From NCBI GenBank assembly GCA_030588935.1, contig JAUUWR010000042.1, positions 1-8,475 on the forward strand: DNA of 8,475 bases. Direction: 5' to 3'. The translations under genes were made by a program, and so were the position numbers. This document shows, one piece after another, positions 1 to 5,689 of this stretch. The stretch comes from a bacterium (lineage in GTDB: Archaea; Nanobdellota; Nanobdellia; Pacearchaeales; GW2011-AR1). Below the pieces are notes generated by a model, which saw only the letters and a program-made list of their open reading frames with translations, ran no database searches and had not been told where the DNA came from. Every line of letters starts with the position of its first letter. The stretch's first letter is position 1.

Positions 1-83
1 GAACTCAGATTAAAGGACCAATTGCAAGGGAGGTTGCAGATAGATGGAAGTTCATCGGCAAGATTGCTAAGTTTGTGTTGTGA
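1..83 (+). CDS. rpl14: Large-subunit ribosomal protein uL14, C-terminal fragment
   Basis: The reading frame is open from base 3 to a TGA at 81-83 and gives TQIKGPIAREVADRW followed by a short basic/hydrophobic tail. This matches the conserved uL14 C-terminus, in which a G-P-V/I-A-R-E motif precedes the last helix. uL14 binds 23S rRNA at the subunit interface of the 50S subunit. Only about 26 residues lie in the window; the start is to the left. The next ORF begins after a single base (TGA-A-ATG), so the two are probably translationally coupled. The identification rests on a short segment but fits the genes that follow, since uL24 and eS4 normally come after uL14 in archaea. Confidence 0.9.
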   Translation, partial: TQIKGPIAREVADRWKFIGKIAKFVL

Positions 84-84
84 A

Positions 85-354
85 ATGAGAAAAAAATGTA
101 TTAAGAAGTTAAGAGATAAGAAAAAACAAATCATAGCAGGGCTAACTGAATTAGCTGAAAAAATATTAGACGAATTAAATATTGCGGTTAATAAAGCAAA
201 TAACACCCCAAATTCTTGTACTTTTCATTCACAAATTGATAAAGAAGAAGATTATGAGGATATTAGAAAAGTAATAGAAAATATAAATTATTTTCCAAAA
301 AAGATTAAAAAAGATTTAGATTTTAGATATAAATTAATTACAGATGTTGGATAA
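85..354 (+). CDS. Unrecognised 89-aa protein between uL14 and uL24
   Basis: The ATG at 85 lies one base after the uL14 stop, the same TGA-A-ATG junction used by eS4/uL5, so I chose it over an upstream in-frame ATG at 22 that overlaps uL14. The product is 89 aa. It has a very basic N-terminus (MRKKCIKKLRDKKKQ), then a predicted amphipathic helix (GLTELAEKILDELN) and an acidic middle (DKEEDYEDIRKVIENIN), and ends near an aromatic/basic stretch. There is no signal peptide, membrane segment or zinc-finger pattern. In most archaea uL14 is followed directly by uL24, so this gene is an insertion in the operon. I do not recognise a family. Its compact coupling on both sides suggests a real, co-translated gene. 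Confidence 0.7.
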   Translation: MRKKCIKKLRDKKKQIIAGLTELAEKILDELNIAVNKANNTPNSCTFHSQIDKEEDYEDIRKVIENINYFPKKIKKDLDFRYKLITDVG

Positions 355-367
355 ATCTAATCAAAAA

Positions 368-904
368 ATGAAAAAACAATTCAGCAAACATTGGAAAGCA
401 AGCAAACAACCCCGAAAGCAGAGGAAATACAGAGCTAATGCTCCACTTCATATCAAACACAAAATGATAAGTGCGAACTTGAAAAAAGATTTAAGGAAAA
501 AATATGGGAAAAGAAATTTTCCATTAAGAAAAGGAGACAGTATTAAAATTATGAGGGGAGAGTTTAGAAAACGAACAGGGAAAATAGCTTCAGTTGATTT
601 AAAAAAATTGAGAATAAGTATTGAAGGAATTCAAAGAACAAAAAAAGACGGGACTAAAGTTAATGTCTGGTTTGCTCCTTCAAACCTACAGATTCAAGAA
701 TTAAATTTAGATGACAAAGAAAGGAGAAAAGCGATTGAAAGAGGAAAGGTAGTGAGTGAGGAAAAGGAAACTGGAAAAAAATCAATTGAACAAATAAAAC
801 AAAAACCAGTATCTGATAAAAAAGCTAGCTTTGAAGAACAGAAGAAAAGCGGAAAATCAGATATTGATAAAAATAAAATTAGAGAAAAGAAAAATGCACC
901 TTAA
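368..904 (+). CDS. rpl24: Large-subunit ribosomal protein uL24 with charged C-terminal tail
   Basis: uL24 is an assembly-initiating protein of the 50S subunit that binds the 5' region of 23S rRNA. The archaeal signature is clear: KQPRKQRKYRANAPLH near residues 13-28, then the KOW segment (about residues 52-80: FPLRKGDSIKIMRG, then KRTGKI), and the VNVWFAPSNLQI strand near 98-110. I chose the ATG at 368 because MKKQFSKHWKASKQPRK resembles the usual start. An in-frame ATG at 344 would add eight residues and overlap the previous stop. The last 55 or so residues are a low-complexity Lys/Glu/Ser tail beyond the usual core, and its end overlaps the eS4 start by 11 bases. Confidence 0.96.
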   Translation: MKKQFSKHWKASKQPRKQRKYRANAPLHIKHKMISANLKKDLRKKYGKRNFPLRKGDSIKIMRGEFRKRTGKIASVDLKKLRISIEGIQRTKKDGTKVNVWFAPSNLQIQELNLDDKERRKAIERGKVVSEEKETGKKSIEQIKQKPVSDKKASFEEQKKSGKSDIDKNKIREKKNAP

Positions 905-1547
905 AAGACAAAACATCGGGAAATTTTGGCCTGTGCCAAGAAAGGGAACAAAATATTTGGCTGTGGCTACGCATAATAAAAATGAGGCTATTCCTTTAGT
1001 CGTTGTTATGAGAGATATTCTTAAACTTGTCAGAAACAAAAAAGAATTAAAAAAACTATTAAATGAAAAACAAATTCTAATTAATCATAAAGAGATTAGA
1101 GAGACAAATTATCCTGTTTGCTTGTTTGATATAATTAGTTTTCCAAGCACTAAAGAAAATTATAGAGTAAGTTTATCAGAACATAAGAAAATGATTTTTG
1201 ATAAAATTTCAGATGGAGATGCGAAAACTAAAGTTTACAAAGTCCTTGGTAAAAAAATATTAAGCAAAGGAGTTGTTCAATTAAATTTAATGCAGGGGAA
1301 AAATATATTGACTGATGAAAAAGTTAAGGTTGGAGATTCTGTTATTTTGAATTTAAAAGATAATAAAATTGTGAAAATAATTCCCCTGGAAAAAGGAAAA
1401 ACTGCTTTTGCATTAAAAGGAAAGCATACGGGAAGTTCTGGCAAAATAATTGAGGTTCTTGAAGAAGGCAGGAATAAAATCGCTAAAATTTCTGCAGACG
1501 GCAAAGAAATGAATGTTTGGATAAAAAATATAATTGTGGTGGATTGA
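894..1547 (+). CDS. rps4e: Small-subunit ribosomal protein eS4
   Basis: The archaeal/eukaryotic-type S4e protein of the 30S subunit, 217 aa. The N-terminus reads MHLKRQNIGKFWPVPRKGTK, typical of the family. An S4-type RNA-binding segment covers about residues 38-95 (VVVMRDILKLVRNKKELKKLL and following), a central beta domain follows, and a C-terminal KOW-like loop is at about 170-190 (AFALKGKHTGSSGKI). An upstream in-frame ATG at 831 would give a basic extension lying wholly inside the uL24 coding region, so the ATG at 894 is preferred. The start overlaps the uL24 stop, and the stop is one base before uL5. It is slightly shorter than many archaeal homologues. Confidence 0.97.
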   Translation: MHLKRQNIGKFWPVPRKGTKYLAVATHNKNEAIPLVVVMRDILKLVRNKKELKKLLNEKQILINHKEIRETNYPVCLFDIISFPSTKENYRVSLSEHKKMIFDKISDGDAKTKVYKVLGKKILSKGVVQLNLMQGKNILTDEKVKVGDSVILNLKDNKIVKIIPLEKGKTAFALKGKHTGSSGKIIEVLEEGRNKIAKISADGKEMNVWIKNIIVVD

Positions 1548-1548
1548 A

Positions 1549-2163
1549 ATGGAAAGTAATACAGATAAACCAATAACTAAAAAAATATCAAGCGAGAACA
1601 ACAGGAGTAGCGAGAGCGATAATAACCAAAATGATAATGAGTCAAGTATTATAGATAAAGAAAAAAATAAGATGCGAGAAATTGAAATAGAAAAAATGGT
1701 TTTGAATTGCGGCGGGATTGATGATAAATTAGAGAAGTCTGTGAAATTATTAGGGATGATTACTGGGAAAAAGGTTTTAAAAACAAAAGCTAAAAAAAGA
1801 ATTCCTGGTTTTGGGATTAGTCCTGGCAAAGATGCTGGATGCAAAGTCACATTAAGAAACAAAGAACAGATTAACCAGCTTTTGAAAAGATTTTTGGCAA
1901 CATTTTCAAACGAAATCTCTGAGAAAAAAATAAGGGATAATCATTTCTCATTTGGGATTCAGGAGTATATTGAGGTTCCTGGATTAGAATATGATAGAGA
2001 TATTGGTATATTGGGTTTTGAAGTTGATGTTGTTTTTAAAAGAAAAGGCAAGAGAGTGAAAATGAAAAAAATAAAGAGGGGGAAGCTGCCGAAGAGACAG
2101 CATGTTACAAAGCAGGAAATAATTGATTTTTTAAATGATAAATTTGGAGTGGAAGTCTTATGA
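1549..2163 (+). CDS. rpl5: Large-subunit ribosomal protein uL5 with polar N-terminal extension
   Basis: uL5 binds 5S rRNA in the central protuberance of the 50S subunit. The core begins at MREIEIEKMVLNCGG (ATG at 1672) and includes TGKKVLKTKAKKRIPGFGISPGKDAGCKVTLR and SFGIQEYIEVPGLEYD, which are family-typical. The ATG at 1549 comes one base after the eS4 stop (TGA-A-ATG). It gives 204 aa with a 41-residue extension rich in Ser, Asn, Asp and Lys (for example SSENNRSSESDNNQNDNESS), which is probably disordered. If translation began at 1672 there would be an unexplained leader of about 125 nt, so I prefer 1549. The real start needs proteomics. Repeat copy 1 follows the gene. Confidence 0.95.
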   Translation: MESNTDKPITKKISSENNRSSESDNNQNDNESSIIDKEKNKMREIEIEKMVLNCGGIDDKLEKSVKLLGMITGKKVLKTKAKKRIPGFGISPGKDAGCKVTLRNKEQINQLLKRFLATFSNEISEKKIRDNHFSFGIQEYIEVPGLEYDRDIGILGFEVDVVFKRKGKRVKMKKIKRGKLPKRQHVTKQEIIDFLNDKFGVEVL

Positions 2164-2164
2164 A

Positions 2165-2302
2165 ATGGAAATATCAATAATAAATAAAACTATGATGGTT
2201 CGAAGTAGAAGCTTAAGCTACTCATCTGTAGAATATAATTATTCATTTGATTCAGATAAAAAATTAAATAAACTTATGGAGCAAGAAAATGACAGCAAGT
2301 GA
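2165..2302 (+). CDS. Putative bridging micro-ORF 1 (45 aa)
   Basis: The ATG at 2165 follows the uL5 stop by one base (TGA-A-ATG). The frame stays open through repeat copy 1 and stops at 2300-2302, overlapping the first codons of uS14. The peptide starts MEISIINKTMMVRSRSLSYS and ends with an acidic/basic tail. It shares the R-S-R-S-L-S-Y/C-S-S motif with the other intergenic ORFs and an N-terminal [ME/MK]ISI motif with ORF 2. A GGAG at 2278-2281 inside it may serve uS14. The placement from stop codon to start codon supports translation. Alternatively it is an untranslated repeat that happens to be open. I recognise no family. Confidence 0.45.
   Translation: MEISIINKTMMVRSRSLSYSSVEYNYSFDSDKKLNKLMEQENDSK
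2179..2269 (+). repeat. Intergenic repeat, copy 1
   Basis: AATAAATAAAA at 2179-2189, five bases, then a conserved block from 2195 (ATGGTTCGAAGTAGAAGC) containing the 10-bp perfect palindrome AGCTTAAGCT at 2210-2219 and CTACTCATCTG. A GATTCAG, one base shorter than the GATTCCAG of other copies, precedes an A-rich stretch. It shares CTACTCATCTG with copy 2 rather than the CTGTTCATCTG of copies 3 and 5. Confidence 0.9.
2278..2281 (+). promoter_or_regulatory. Possible Shine-Dalgarno site for uS14
   Basis: GGAG seven bases before the uS14 ATG (2289), inside the 3' end of micro-ORF 1. Most other ribosomal genes that follow a repeat have no such site and only an A/T-rich leader. The match is only four bases, so the evidence is modest. 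Confidence 0.4.
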
Positions 2303-2519
2303 TTGGAGAAAAGCATTGAAGCAATTTAAGAGAAAACCTGCTATTAGAGCCAGGTATATCAAACACAACAAACCTAAAGAAAGGACTACAGGAATTGCTA
2401 AGAAAAAATGTGAGAGGTGTGGGAGATTCGGCGCGATGATAAATAAACATGAAATCAATTTATGCAGGCATTGTTTTAGAGAAATAGCTGAAGAGATTGG
2501 TTTTAAGAAATATAGTTGA
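2289..2519 (+). CDS. rps14: Small-subunit ribosomal protein uS14, zinc-binding type, N-terminally extended
   Basis: The 76-aa product has the zinc ribbon CxxC...CxxC at C41, C44, C59 and C62 (KKCERCGRFG, then NLCRHCFREIA), and ends in GFKKYS, the archaeal signature. uS14 assembles late into the head of the 30S subunit. Ordinary archaeal S14 proteins have about 50-56 residues. Here about 25 more basic residues precede the ribbon (TASDWRKALKQFKRKPAIRA). The ATG at 2289 is the only start that keeps this extension, and a GGAG seven bases upstream supports it. Repeat-bearing gaps lie on both sides. Confidence 0.96.
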   Translation: MTASDWRKALKQFKRKPAIRARYIKHNKPKERTTGIAKKKCERCGRFGAMINKHEINLCRHCFREIAEEIGFKKYS

Positions 2520-2520
2520 A

Positions 2521-2643
2521 ATGAAAATATCAATATCCTTAATAAATAAAATTAGGGTGGGGCGAAACAGGAGATTAAGCTACTCATCTGTGAAGAGTAA
2601 TATTTTTCAATATTCCAGAATAAAAACTAAAAAAATAAAATAA
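2521..2643 (+). CDS. Putative bridging micro-ORF 2 (40 aa)
   Basis: The ATG at 2521 comes one base after the uS14 stop (TGA-A-ATG). The frame runs through repeat copy 2 to a TAA at 2641-2643, nine bases before uS8. The peptide begins MKISISLINKIRVGRNRRLS and continues with YSSVKSNIFQYS and a very basic end (KTKKIK). It aligns with micro-ORF 1 from the first codon. In this copy the internal ATG seen elsewhere is GTG. The lack of stops over 40 codons in such A/T-rich DNA, and the placement against both flanking genes, favour coding. No family is recognised and translation is unproven. Confidence 0.42.
   Translation: MKISISLINKIRVGRNRRLSYSSVKSNIFQYSRIKTKKIK
2541..2643 (+). repeat. Intergenic repeat, copy 2
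   Basis: AATAAATAAAA at 2541-2551, five bases, then the diverged block from 2557 (GTGGGGCGAAACAGGAGATT) and AAGCTACTCATCTG, with ATTCCAG further on at constant spacing. It is the most divergent of the copies that keep the frame: the palindrome is broken (AGATTAAGCT) and the initial ATG is GTG. Confidence 0.85.
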
Positions 2644-2652
2644 ACAAATAAA

Positions 2653-3024
2653 ATGTCACAAGATATTGTTGCAGATATATTAAATCAGATAATGAATGCT
2701 AAACGGGCAAAAAAACAATTCATAGTTGTAAACAGAAACTCGAAATTATTGCTGAATGTTTTGGACATAGCAAAACAATATGGTTATCTGGATTATAATG
2801 TGAATGAAAATGAAATTAAGGTTGAATTAAAAAATCTAAACGAGATTAGGGCTATAAAACCAAGATACACTATTCCTGTTAAAAGAATTAACAAGTATGT
2901 AAGAAGGTTTTTACCTGCTAAGAATTTTGGGATTTTAATTATTTCAACTAATGAAGGGCTGATGACTCATGAGGATGCTGAGGAAAAAAATACAGGAGGA
3001 TGCTTGATTGCGTATGTTTTTTGA
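2653..3024 (+). CDS. rps8: Small-subunit ribosomal protein uS8
   Basis: uS8 is a primary 16S rRNA-binding protein of the 30S platform. The 123-aa product opens with MSQDIVADILNQIMNAKRAKK, the typical D-x-[IL]-A-[DN]-x-L-N-x-[IM] start. It ends with the conserved STNEGLMTHEDAEEKNTGGCLIAYVF-like C-terminus (GLMTH and GGCLIAYVF visible). Length is close to the archaeal norm of about 130. The start at 2653 is preceded by an A/T-only leader without a Shine-Dalgarno sequence. The GGAGG within its TGG codons is part of the conserved protein motif and too far from the next ATG to be a likely ribosome-binding site. Confidence 0.97.
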   Translation: MSQDIVADILNQIMNAKRAKKQFIVVNRNSKLLLNVLDIAKQYGYLDYNVNENEIKVELKNLNEIRAIKPRYTIPVKRINKYVRRFLPAKNFGILIISTNEGLMTHEDAEEKNTGGCLIAYVF

Positions 3025-3025
3025 G

Positions 3026-3154
3026 ATGGTAATAAGAAAACCACTAATATGTAAAAATATAATGGCTCGAAATAGAAGCTTAAGCTGTTCATCTGAGAAA
3101 CTTGATTATTTATTAGATTCCAGAAAATTAAATATTATAAATAATAGAAAATGA
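3026..3154 (+). CDS. Putative bridging micro-ORF 3 (42 aa)
   Basis: The ATG at 3026 lies one base after the uS8 stop (TGA-G-ATG). The frame passes through repeat copy 3 and ends in a TGA at 3152-3154 that overlaps the ATG of the triphosphatase (ATGA). The peptide begins MVIRKPLICKNIMARNRSLS and continues CSSEKLDYLLDSRK. It shares the K-N-I-M-A-R-[NS]-R-S-L-S-C-S-S segment with micro-ORF 4. Contact with both neighbours at the codon level is what one expects of a translationally coupled reading frame. No known family is recognised, and an untranslated repeat remains possible. Confidence 0.45.
   Translation: MVIRKPLICKNIMARNRSLSCSSEKLDYLLDSRKLNIINNRK
3046..3143 (+). repeat. Intergenic repeat, copy 3
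   Basis: AATATGTAAAA at 3046-3056, five bases (ATATA), then ATGGCTCGAAATAGAAGC from 3062, the AGCTTAAGCT palindrome at 3077-3086, CTGTTCATCTG, and GATTCCAG exactly 54 bases after the ATG, as in copy 5. Confidence 0.9.
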
Positions 3155-3684
3155 AAATCAATATTGGTTCAAAAAATCCTGTAAAGATAGAAGCTGTAAG
3201 AGAAGCATTTAGTTTGTTTTTTGATAATGTTAATATAGAAGGCTTTAGTGTGAACAGTGGGGTTAGTTCTCAACCCAAAAGTTCAGATGAGATAATACAA
3301 GGAGCAAGAAATAGAGCAATTAATTGTTTTAATAATTGTGATTATGGAATCGGGTTGGAATCAGGGATATTTCCAGTAAATGGTTCTTTAACTAATTATT
3401 TCAATGTTTGTTGTTGTGCGATTTATAGTGGGAAAAAAATTGTTGGAATTGGTTTTAGTCCTGGATTTGAATATCCTCAATTTGTTATAAAAAAAATTCT
3501 TCAAGAACAATTAGAAACAGGAAAGATCTTTGATGAGTTACTTAATGAAGAAAACCTAAATCAAAAACAGGGGATAGTAGGAGTCTTAGCCCATAATAAA
3601 TATTCCAGAAAGGATTTTACAAGAGCTGGGGTTATAATGGCATTATATCCTTTATTAAATAAAGAACTTTATGATAGAAAATGA
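3151..3684 (+). CDS. yjjX: Probable inosine/xanthosine triphosphatase (YjjX/DUF84 family)
   Basis: Proteins of this family hydrolyse non-canonical purine nucleoside triphosphates (ITP, XTP) in the cytoplasm, keeping deaminated bases out of nucleic acids. Visible hallmarks in the 177 residues are an N-terminal MKINIGSKNPVKIEAVREAF (residues 1-20, GSxNPVK motif), SGVSSQPKSSDEIIQGARNRA (about 36-56), GIGLESGI (about 66-73) and the C-terminal YSRKDFTRAGVIMALYPLLN. It lies between uS8 and uL6, normally adjacent genes, so it is an insertion into the spc cluster. Its ATG overlaps the stop of micro-ORF 3, and its stop overlaps the uL6 ATG (ATGA), so it is well integrated. Substrate preference is inferred from the family only. 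Confidence 0.88.
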   Translation: MKINIGSKNPVKIEAVREAFSLFFDNVNIEGFSVNSGVSSQPKSSDEIIQGARNRAINCFNNCDYGIGLESGIFPVNGSLTNYFNVCCCAIYSGKKIVGIGFSPGFEYPQFVIKKILQEQLETGKIFDELLNEENLNQKQGIVGVLAHNKYSRKDFTRAGVIMALYPLLNKELYDRK

Positions 3685-4229
3685 AAATAAACCTACACGA
3701 AGAAATTAAAATTCCAGAAGGAATAAATGCTGTTGTTGAAAATAATGAATTAATTATGAAAAAAGATAGTGATGAACTTAAAAGGAAATTAAATGTTCTT
3801 ATAGATGTGAAAGTTGAGGCTGGAAAAATAATTCTTGAAGCTAAAAAAGCTACTAAAAGAGAGAGAAAAATTTTCGGGACTATGGGGGCTCATTTTAATA
3901 ATATGATTAAAGGTTTGACTGAAAAATTCAGATATAAACTGCAGGCTGTTTCTGTTCACTTTCCGATGAATGTTTCTGTTGATAAAGAAAAAAATGAATT
4001 GGTTGTTAAGAATTTTTTAGGAGAGAAAACTGATAGAAGAATAAAATTAGTTCAGGGGGTTGATGTTAAGGTTGATAAAGATATGATTGAAATTGAGTCT
4101 GTAAATATTGAGAAAGCAGGACAGTGTGCAGCGAATATTGAAAAAGGAACGCGTGTGACTGGCAAAGATAGAAGAGTTTATCAGGATGGAATTTATATAA
4201 TTGAAAAACCAGGGAGGGTGTTTTTATGA
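3681..4229 (+). CDS. rpl6: Large-subunit ribosomal protein uL6
   Basis: uL6 sits near the GTPase-associated centre of the 50S subunit and binds 23S rRNA. The 182 residues show the archaeal pattern: EEIKIPEGINAVVENNELIM at the start (first L6 domain), GTMGAHFNNMIKGLTEKFRYKLQAV (about 66-90), and a second domain with AANIEKGTRVTGKDRRVYQDGIYI near the end. Length is normal. The start overlaps the triphosphatase stop (ATGA). The 3' end carries GGGAGGGTG, which also forms a good Shine-Dalgarno sequence for the following micro-ORF; the last codons overlap its ATG. Confidence 0.97.
   Translation: MKINLHEEIKIPEGINAVVENNELIMKKDSDELKRKLNVLIDVKVEAGKIILEAKKATKRERKIFGTMGAHFNNMIKGLTEKFRYKLQAVSVHFPMNVSVDKEKNELVVKNFLGEKTDRRIKLVQGVDVKVDKDMIEIESVNIEKAGQCAANIEKGTRVTGKDRRVYQDGIYIIEKPGRVFL
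4212..4220 (+). promoter_or_regulatory. Shine-Dalgarno-like site before micro-ORF 4
   Basis: GGGAGGGTG sits five bases before the ATG at 4226 and is close to the archaeal GGAGGTGA. It lies in the last codons of uL6, so protein coding could also explain it. It is one of the better ribosome-binding candidates in the window and points at the micro-ORF, not at eL32, which starts 121 bases later. Confidence 0.5.
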
Positions 4230-4339
4230 TAAACAAAATATTAGTAAGTTATAAAAATATAATGGCTCGAAGTAGAAGCTTAAGTTGTTCATCTGCGGAG
4301 CTTGATAATTTATTAAATTTAGATAAAAATATAAAATAA
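4226..4339 (+). CDS. Putative bridging micro-ORF 4 (37 aa)
   Basis: The ATG at 4226 overlaps the uL6 stop (ATGA) and has a Shine-Dalgarno-like GGGAGGGTG five bases upstream. The frame passes through repeat copy 4 and ends in a TAA at 4337-4339, one base before eL32. The peptide is MINKILVSYKNIMARSRSLS followed by CSSAELDNLLNLDKNIK. Of the seven intergenic ORFs this has the best combined case for translation: a start overlap, a ribosome-binding site, an intact frame and a stop abutting the next gene. Function is unknown. It may serve only to carry ribosomes across the gap. Confidence 0.5.
   Translation: MINKILVSYKNIMARSRSLSCSSAELDNLLNLDKNIK
4246..4338 (+). repeat. Intergenic repeat, copy 4
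   Basis: AAGTTATAAAA at 4246-4256, five bases (ATATA), then ATGGCTCGAAGTAGAAGC from 4262, with TTAAGTTGTTCATCTG. The palindrome is altered (AGCTTAAGTT) by a change synonymous in the ORF (AGC to AGT). The ATTCCAG block is degenerate (AATTTAGAT). Confidence 0.9.
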
Positions 4340-4340
4340 T

Positions 4341-4889
4341 ATGCCAAAGAAAAAACAAAAATTCAGAAGAACAGATGCTCACAAATATTCAAAACTCGGG
4401 GTTAGAAGAAAGAAAAAACAAGTTTATAGAAAATCTAAAGGTATTGATAATAAAATCAGATTGAAAATGAAAGGGCATTTGAGAAATGTGAGTATTGGAT
4501 TTAGGGGTGAGAAGAAAAAAAGAAATTTGGTTAAAGGGCTAAAAGCAGTTGTGGTATTTAATTTAAAAAATCTGAAAGCGTTGAGTAAGGGAGAGATTGG
4601 AGTTGTTGGGAAAATCGGAAGTAAAAAAAGAATCGAGATTGCTGAATATGCTAAAGAAAAAAATATTAAACTCTTAAATCTTAATCCTGAGAAATTTTTA
4701 GAAGAAATTAAGAAAAAGAACGAGGAAATTAAAAAATTAAGAGAAGAAAGAGAGAAAAAGAAAAAAGTAAAAGATAAAAAGTCAAAGGAGAAGAAAGTTA
4801 AAAAAGAAGAAAAGAAGGAAGTTGAGATAAAGGAAGAAGCTGTTAAACATGAAGCTGATGTTAAAGAAAATGTGGAGGAGAAGAAATAA
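4341..4889 (+). CDS. rpl32e: Large-subunit ribosomal protein eL32 with long Lys/Glu tail
   Basis: The archaeal/eukaryotic-specific protein eL32 of the 50S subunit. The core spans residues 1-120, with KFRRTDAHKYSKLGVRRKKK (about 7-26), IDNKIRLKMKGHLRNVSIGF and a C-terminal GKIGSKKRIEIAEYAKEKNIKLLNLNP, all family-typical. The last 60 residues are an almost pure Lys/Glu low-complexity tail, predicted to be a charged helix or disordered, which increases the length to 182. The start is preceded by an A/T-only stretch. A GGAGG near the 3' end lies about 15 bases before the next ORF. Confidence 0.96.
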   Translation: MPKKKQKFRRTDAHKYSKLGVRRKKKQVYRKSKGIDNKIRLKMKGHLRNVSIGFRGEKKKRNLVKGLKAVVVFNLKNLKALSKGEIGVVGKIGSKKRIEIAEYAKEKNIKLLNLNPEKFLEEIKKKNEEIKKLREEREKKKKVKDKKSKEKKVKKEEKKEVEIKEEAVKHEADVKENVEEKK

Positions 4890-4895
4890 GAAAAA

Positions 4896-5168
4896 ATGAA
4901 TTTAAATAGTAGACGATTCTTAAAAACTCTTAAGAAATATAAATTAGCTACAGAGAGAGAAAATTTTAAAGAAGCACTTAAGCTTAATGAATCAATATAT
5001 TTGAAAGTATATAAGGAATATCAAAAAAAAGTTTGTAAATTAAGAAATTCCCCTAAAAAACAAAGCTTAAAATCAAATATAGAAGAAATTATATGTATAC
5101 TAGAACCGTTAGCAAATGCTGGAGCTTATCTTAAATCTATTGTGGAATATGACAAAAATGAACCTTAG
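4896..5168 (+). CDS. Unrecognised 90-aa basic protein between eL32 and eL19
   Basis: The ATG at 4896 lies six bases after the eL32 stop, with GGAGGAG upstream in the end of eL32. The product is 90 aa, basic in its first two-thirds (MNLNSRRFLKTLKKYKLATE, then EALKLNESIYLKVYKEYQKKVCKLRNSPKK) and more hydrophobic near the end (IEEIICILEPLANAGAYLKS). It is probably all helical. It has no signal peptide, membrane span or metal motif, and no clear similarity to the 89-aa ORF at 85-354. Its stop overlaps the eL19 start by 11 bases, so translation is coupled. eL32 and eL19 are normally adjacent, so it is an operon insertion of unknown function. Confidence 0.7.
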   Translation: MNLNSRRFLKTLKKYKLATERENFKEALKLNESIYLKVYKEYQKKVCKLRNSPKKQSLKSNIEEIICILEPLANAGAYLKSIVEYDKNEP

Positions 5169-5682
5169 AACTAAAAAACAATTGGCAGCAAAAGTATTGA
5201 AAGTTGGAAAGAACAGAATTCATTTTGCCAGTGACAAGTTTCCAGAGATTAAAGAAGCAATTACAAAGCAAGATATAAGAGACTTGCATGCTGAAGGGTT
5301 TATTTCAATAAAGCCAATTAAGGGAAGGAAAAAGATTAAGAAAAGGAAAACTAAAAGGGGTTTTGGGAAAATAAAAAAGAAAGTAAATAAAAGAAAACAA
5401 ATTTATGTTAAAATAACAAGGAAATTAAGAAAATACTTAAAAGAGTTGAAAAATCAGGGGATGATTGAGAAAGAGTTATATTGGGAGCTGAGAAAAAAAA
5501 TAAGAATGAGGGCTTTTAAAAGCAAGGCTCATTTAAGAGAGCATTTAGAAAATGTTGAGAAAGTTGATTTTGCTCAGGAAGTAAAGACTAAGAAAGAAGT
5601 TAAAAAAAAGAACATGGTTAAAAAGAAGATTAAGGGGAAAACTAAATCAATTAAAAAACAAATTAAGGAGGTTAAAAAATAA
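5158..5682 (+). CDS. rpl19e: Large-subunit ribosomal protein eL19
   Basis: eL19 takes part in an intersubunit bridge of archaeal and eukaryotic ribosomes. The 174 residues begin MNLRTKKQLAAKVLKVGKNR, followed by IRDLHAEGFISIKPIKGRKK and RTKRGFGK-like basic segments, then a long helix (YVKITRKLRKYLKELKNQGM, ELYWELRKKIRMRAFKSKAHL). The ATG at 5158 matches the family start; an in-frame ATG at 5116 would add a hydrophobic stretch lying within the previous ORF. The C-terminal 30 or so residues are a Lys-rich low-complexity tail. A GGAGG at 5667-5671 in the tail has no start codon at proper spacing. Confidence 0.97.
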   Translation: MNLRTKKQLAAKVLKVGKNRIHFASDKFPEIKEAITKQDIRDLHAEGFISIKPIKGRKKIKKRKTKRGFGKIKKKVNKRKQIYVKITRKLRKYLKELKNQGMIEKELYWELRKKIRMRAFKSKAHLREHLENVEKVDFAQEVKTKKEVKKKNMVKKKIKGKTKSIKKQIKEVKK

Positions 5683-5689
5683 ATATATT

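Noticed and set aside
22..84. Start of the 89-aa ORF at the upstream ATG (22)
   Set aside because: This part overlaps the conserved uL14 C-terminus in another frame. The ATG at 85 fits the TGA-A-ATG junction seen elsewhere.
2192..2220. tRNA-like GGTTCGA T-loop or an att site in the repeat
   Set aside because: No pairing arms flank the motif and there is no acceptor or anticodon arm; only the short GGTTCGA match remains.
2190..2260. C/D-box small RNA (ATGATGG resembling a C box)
   Set aside because: It is present in copy 1 only; the other copies lack the C box and no D box stands at proper spacing.
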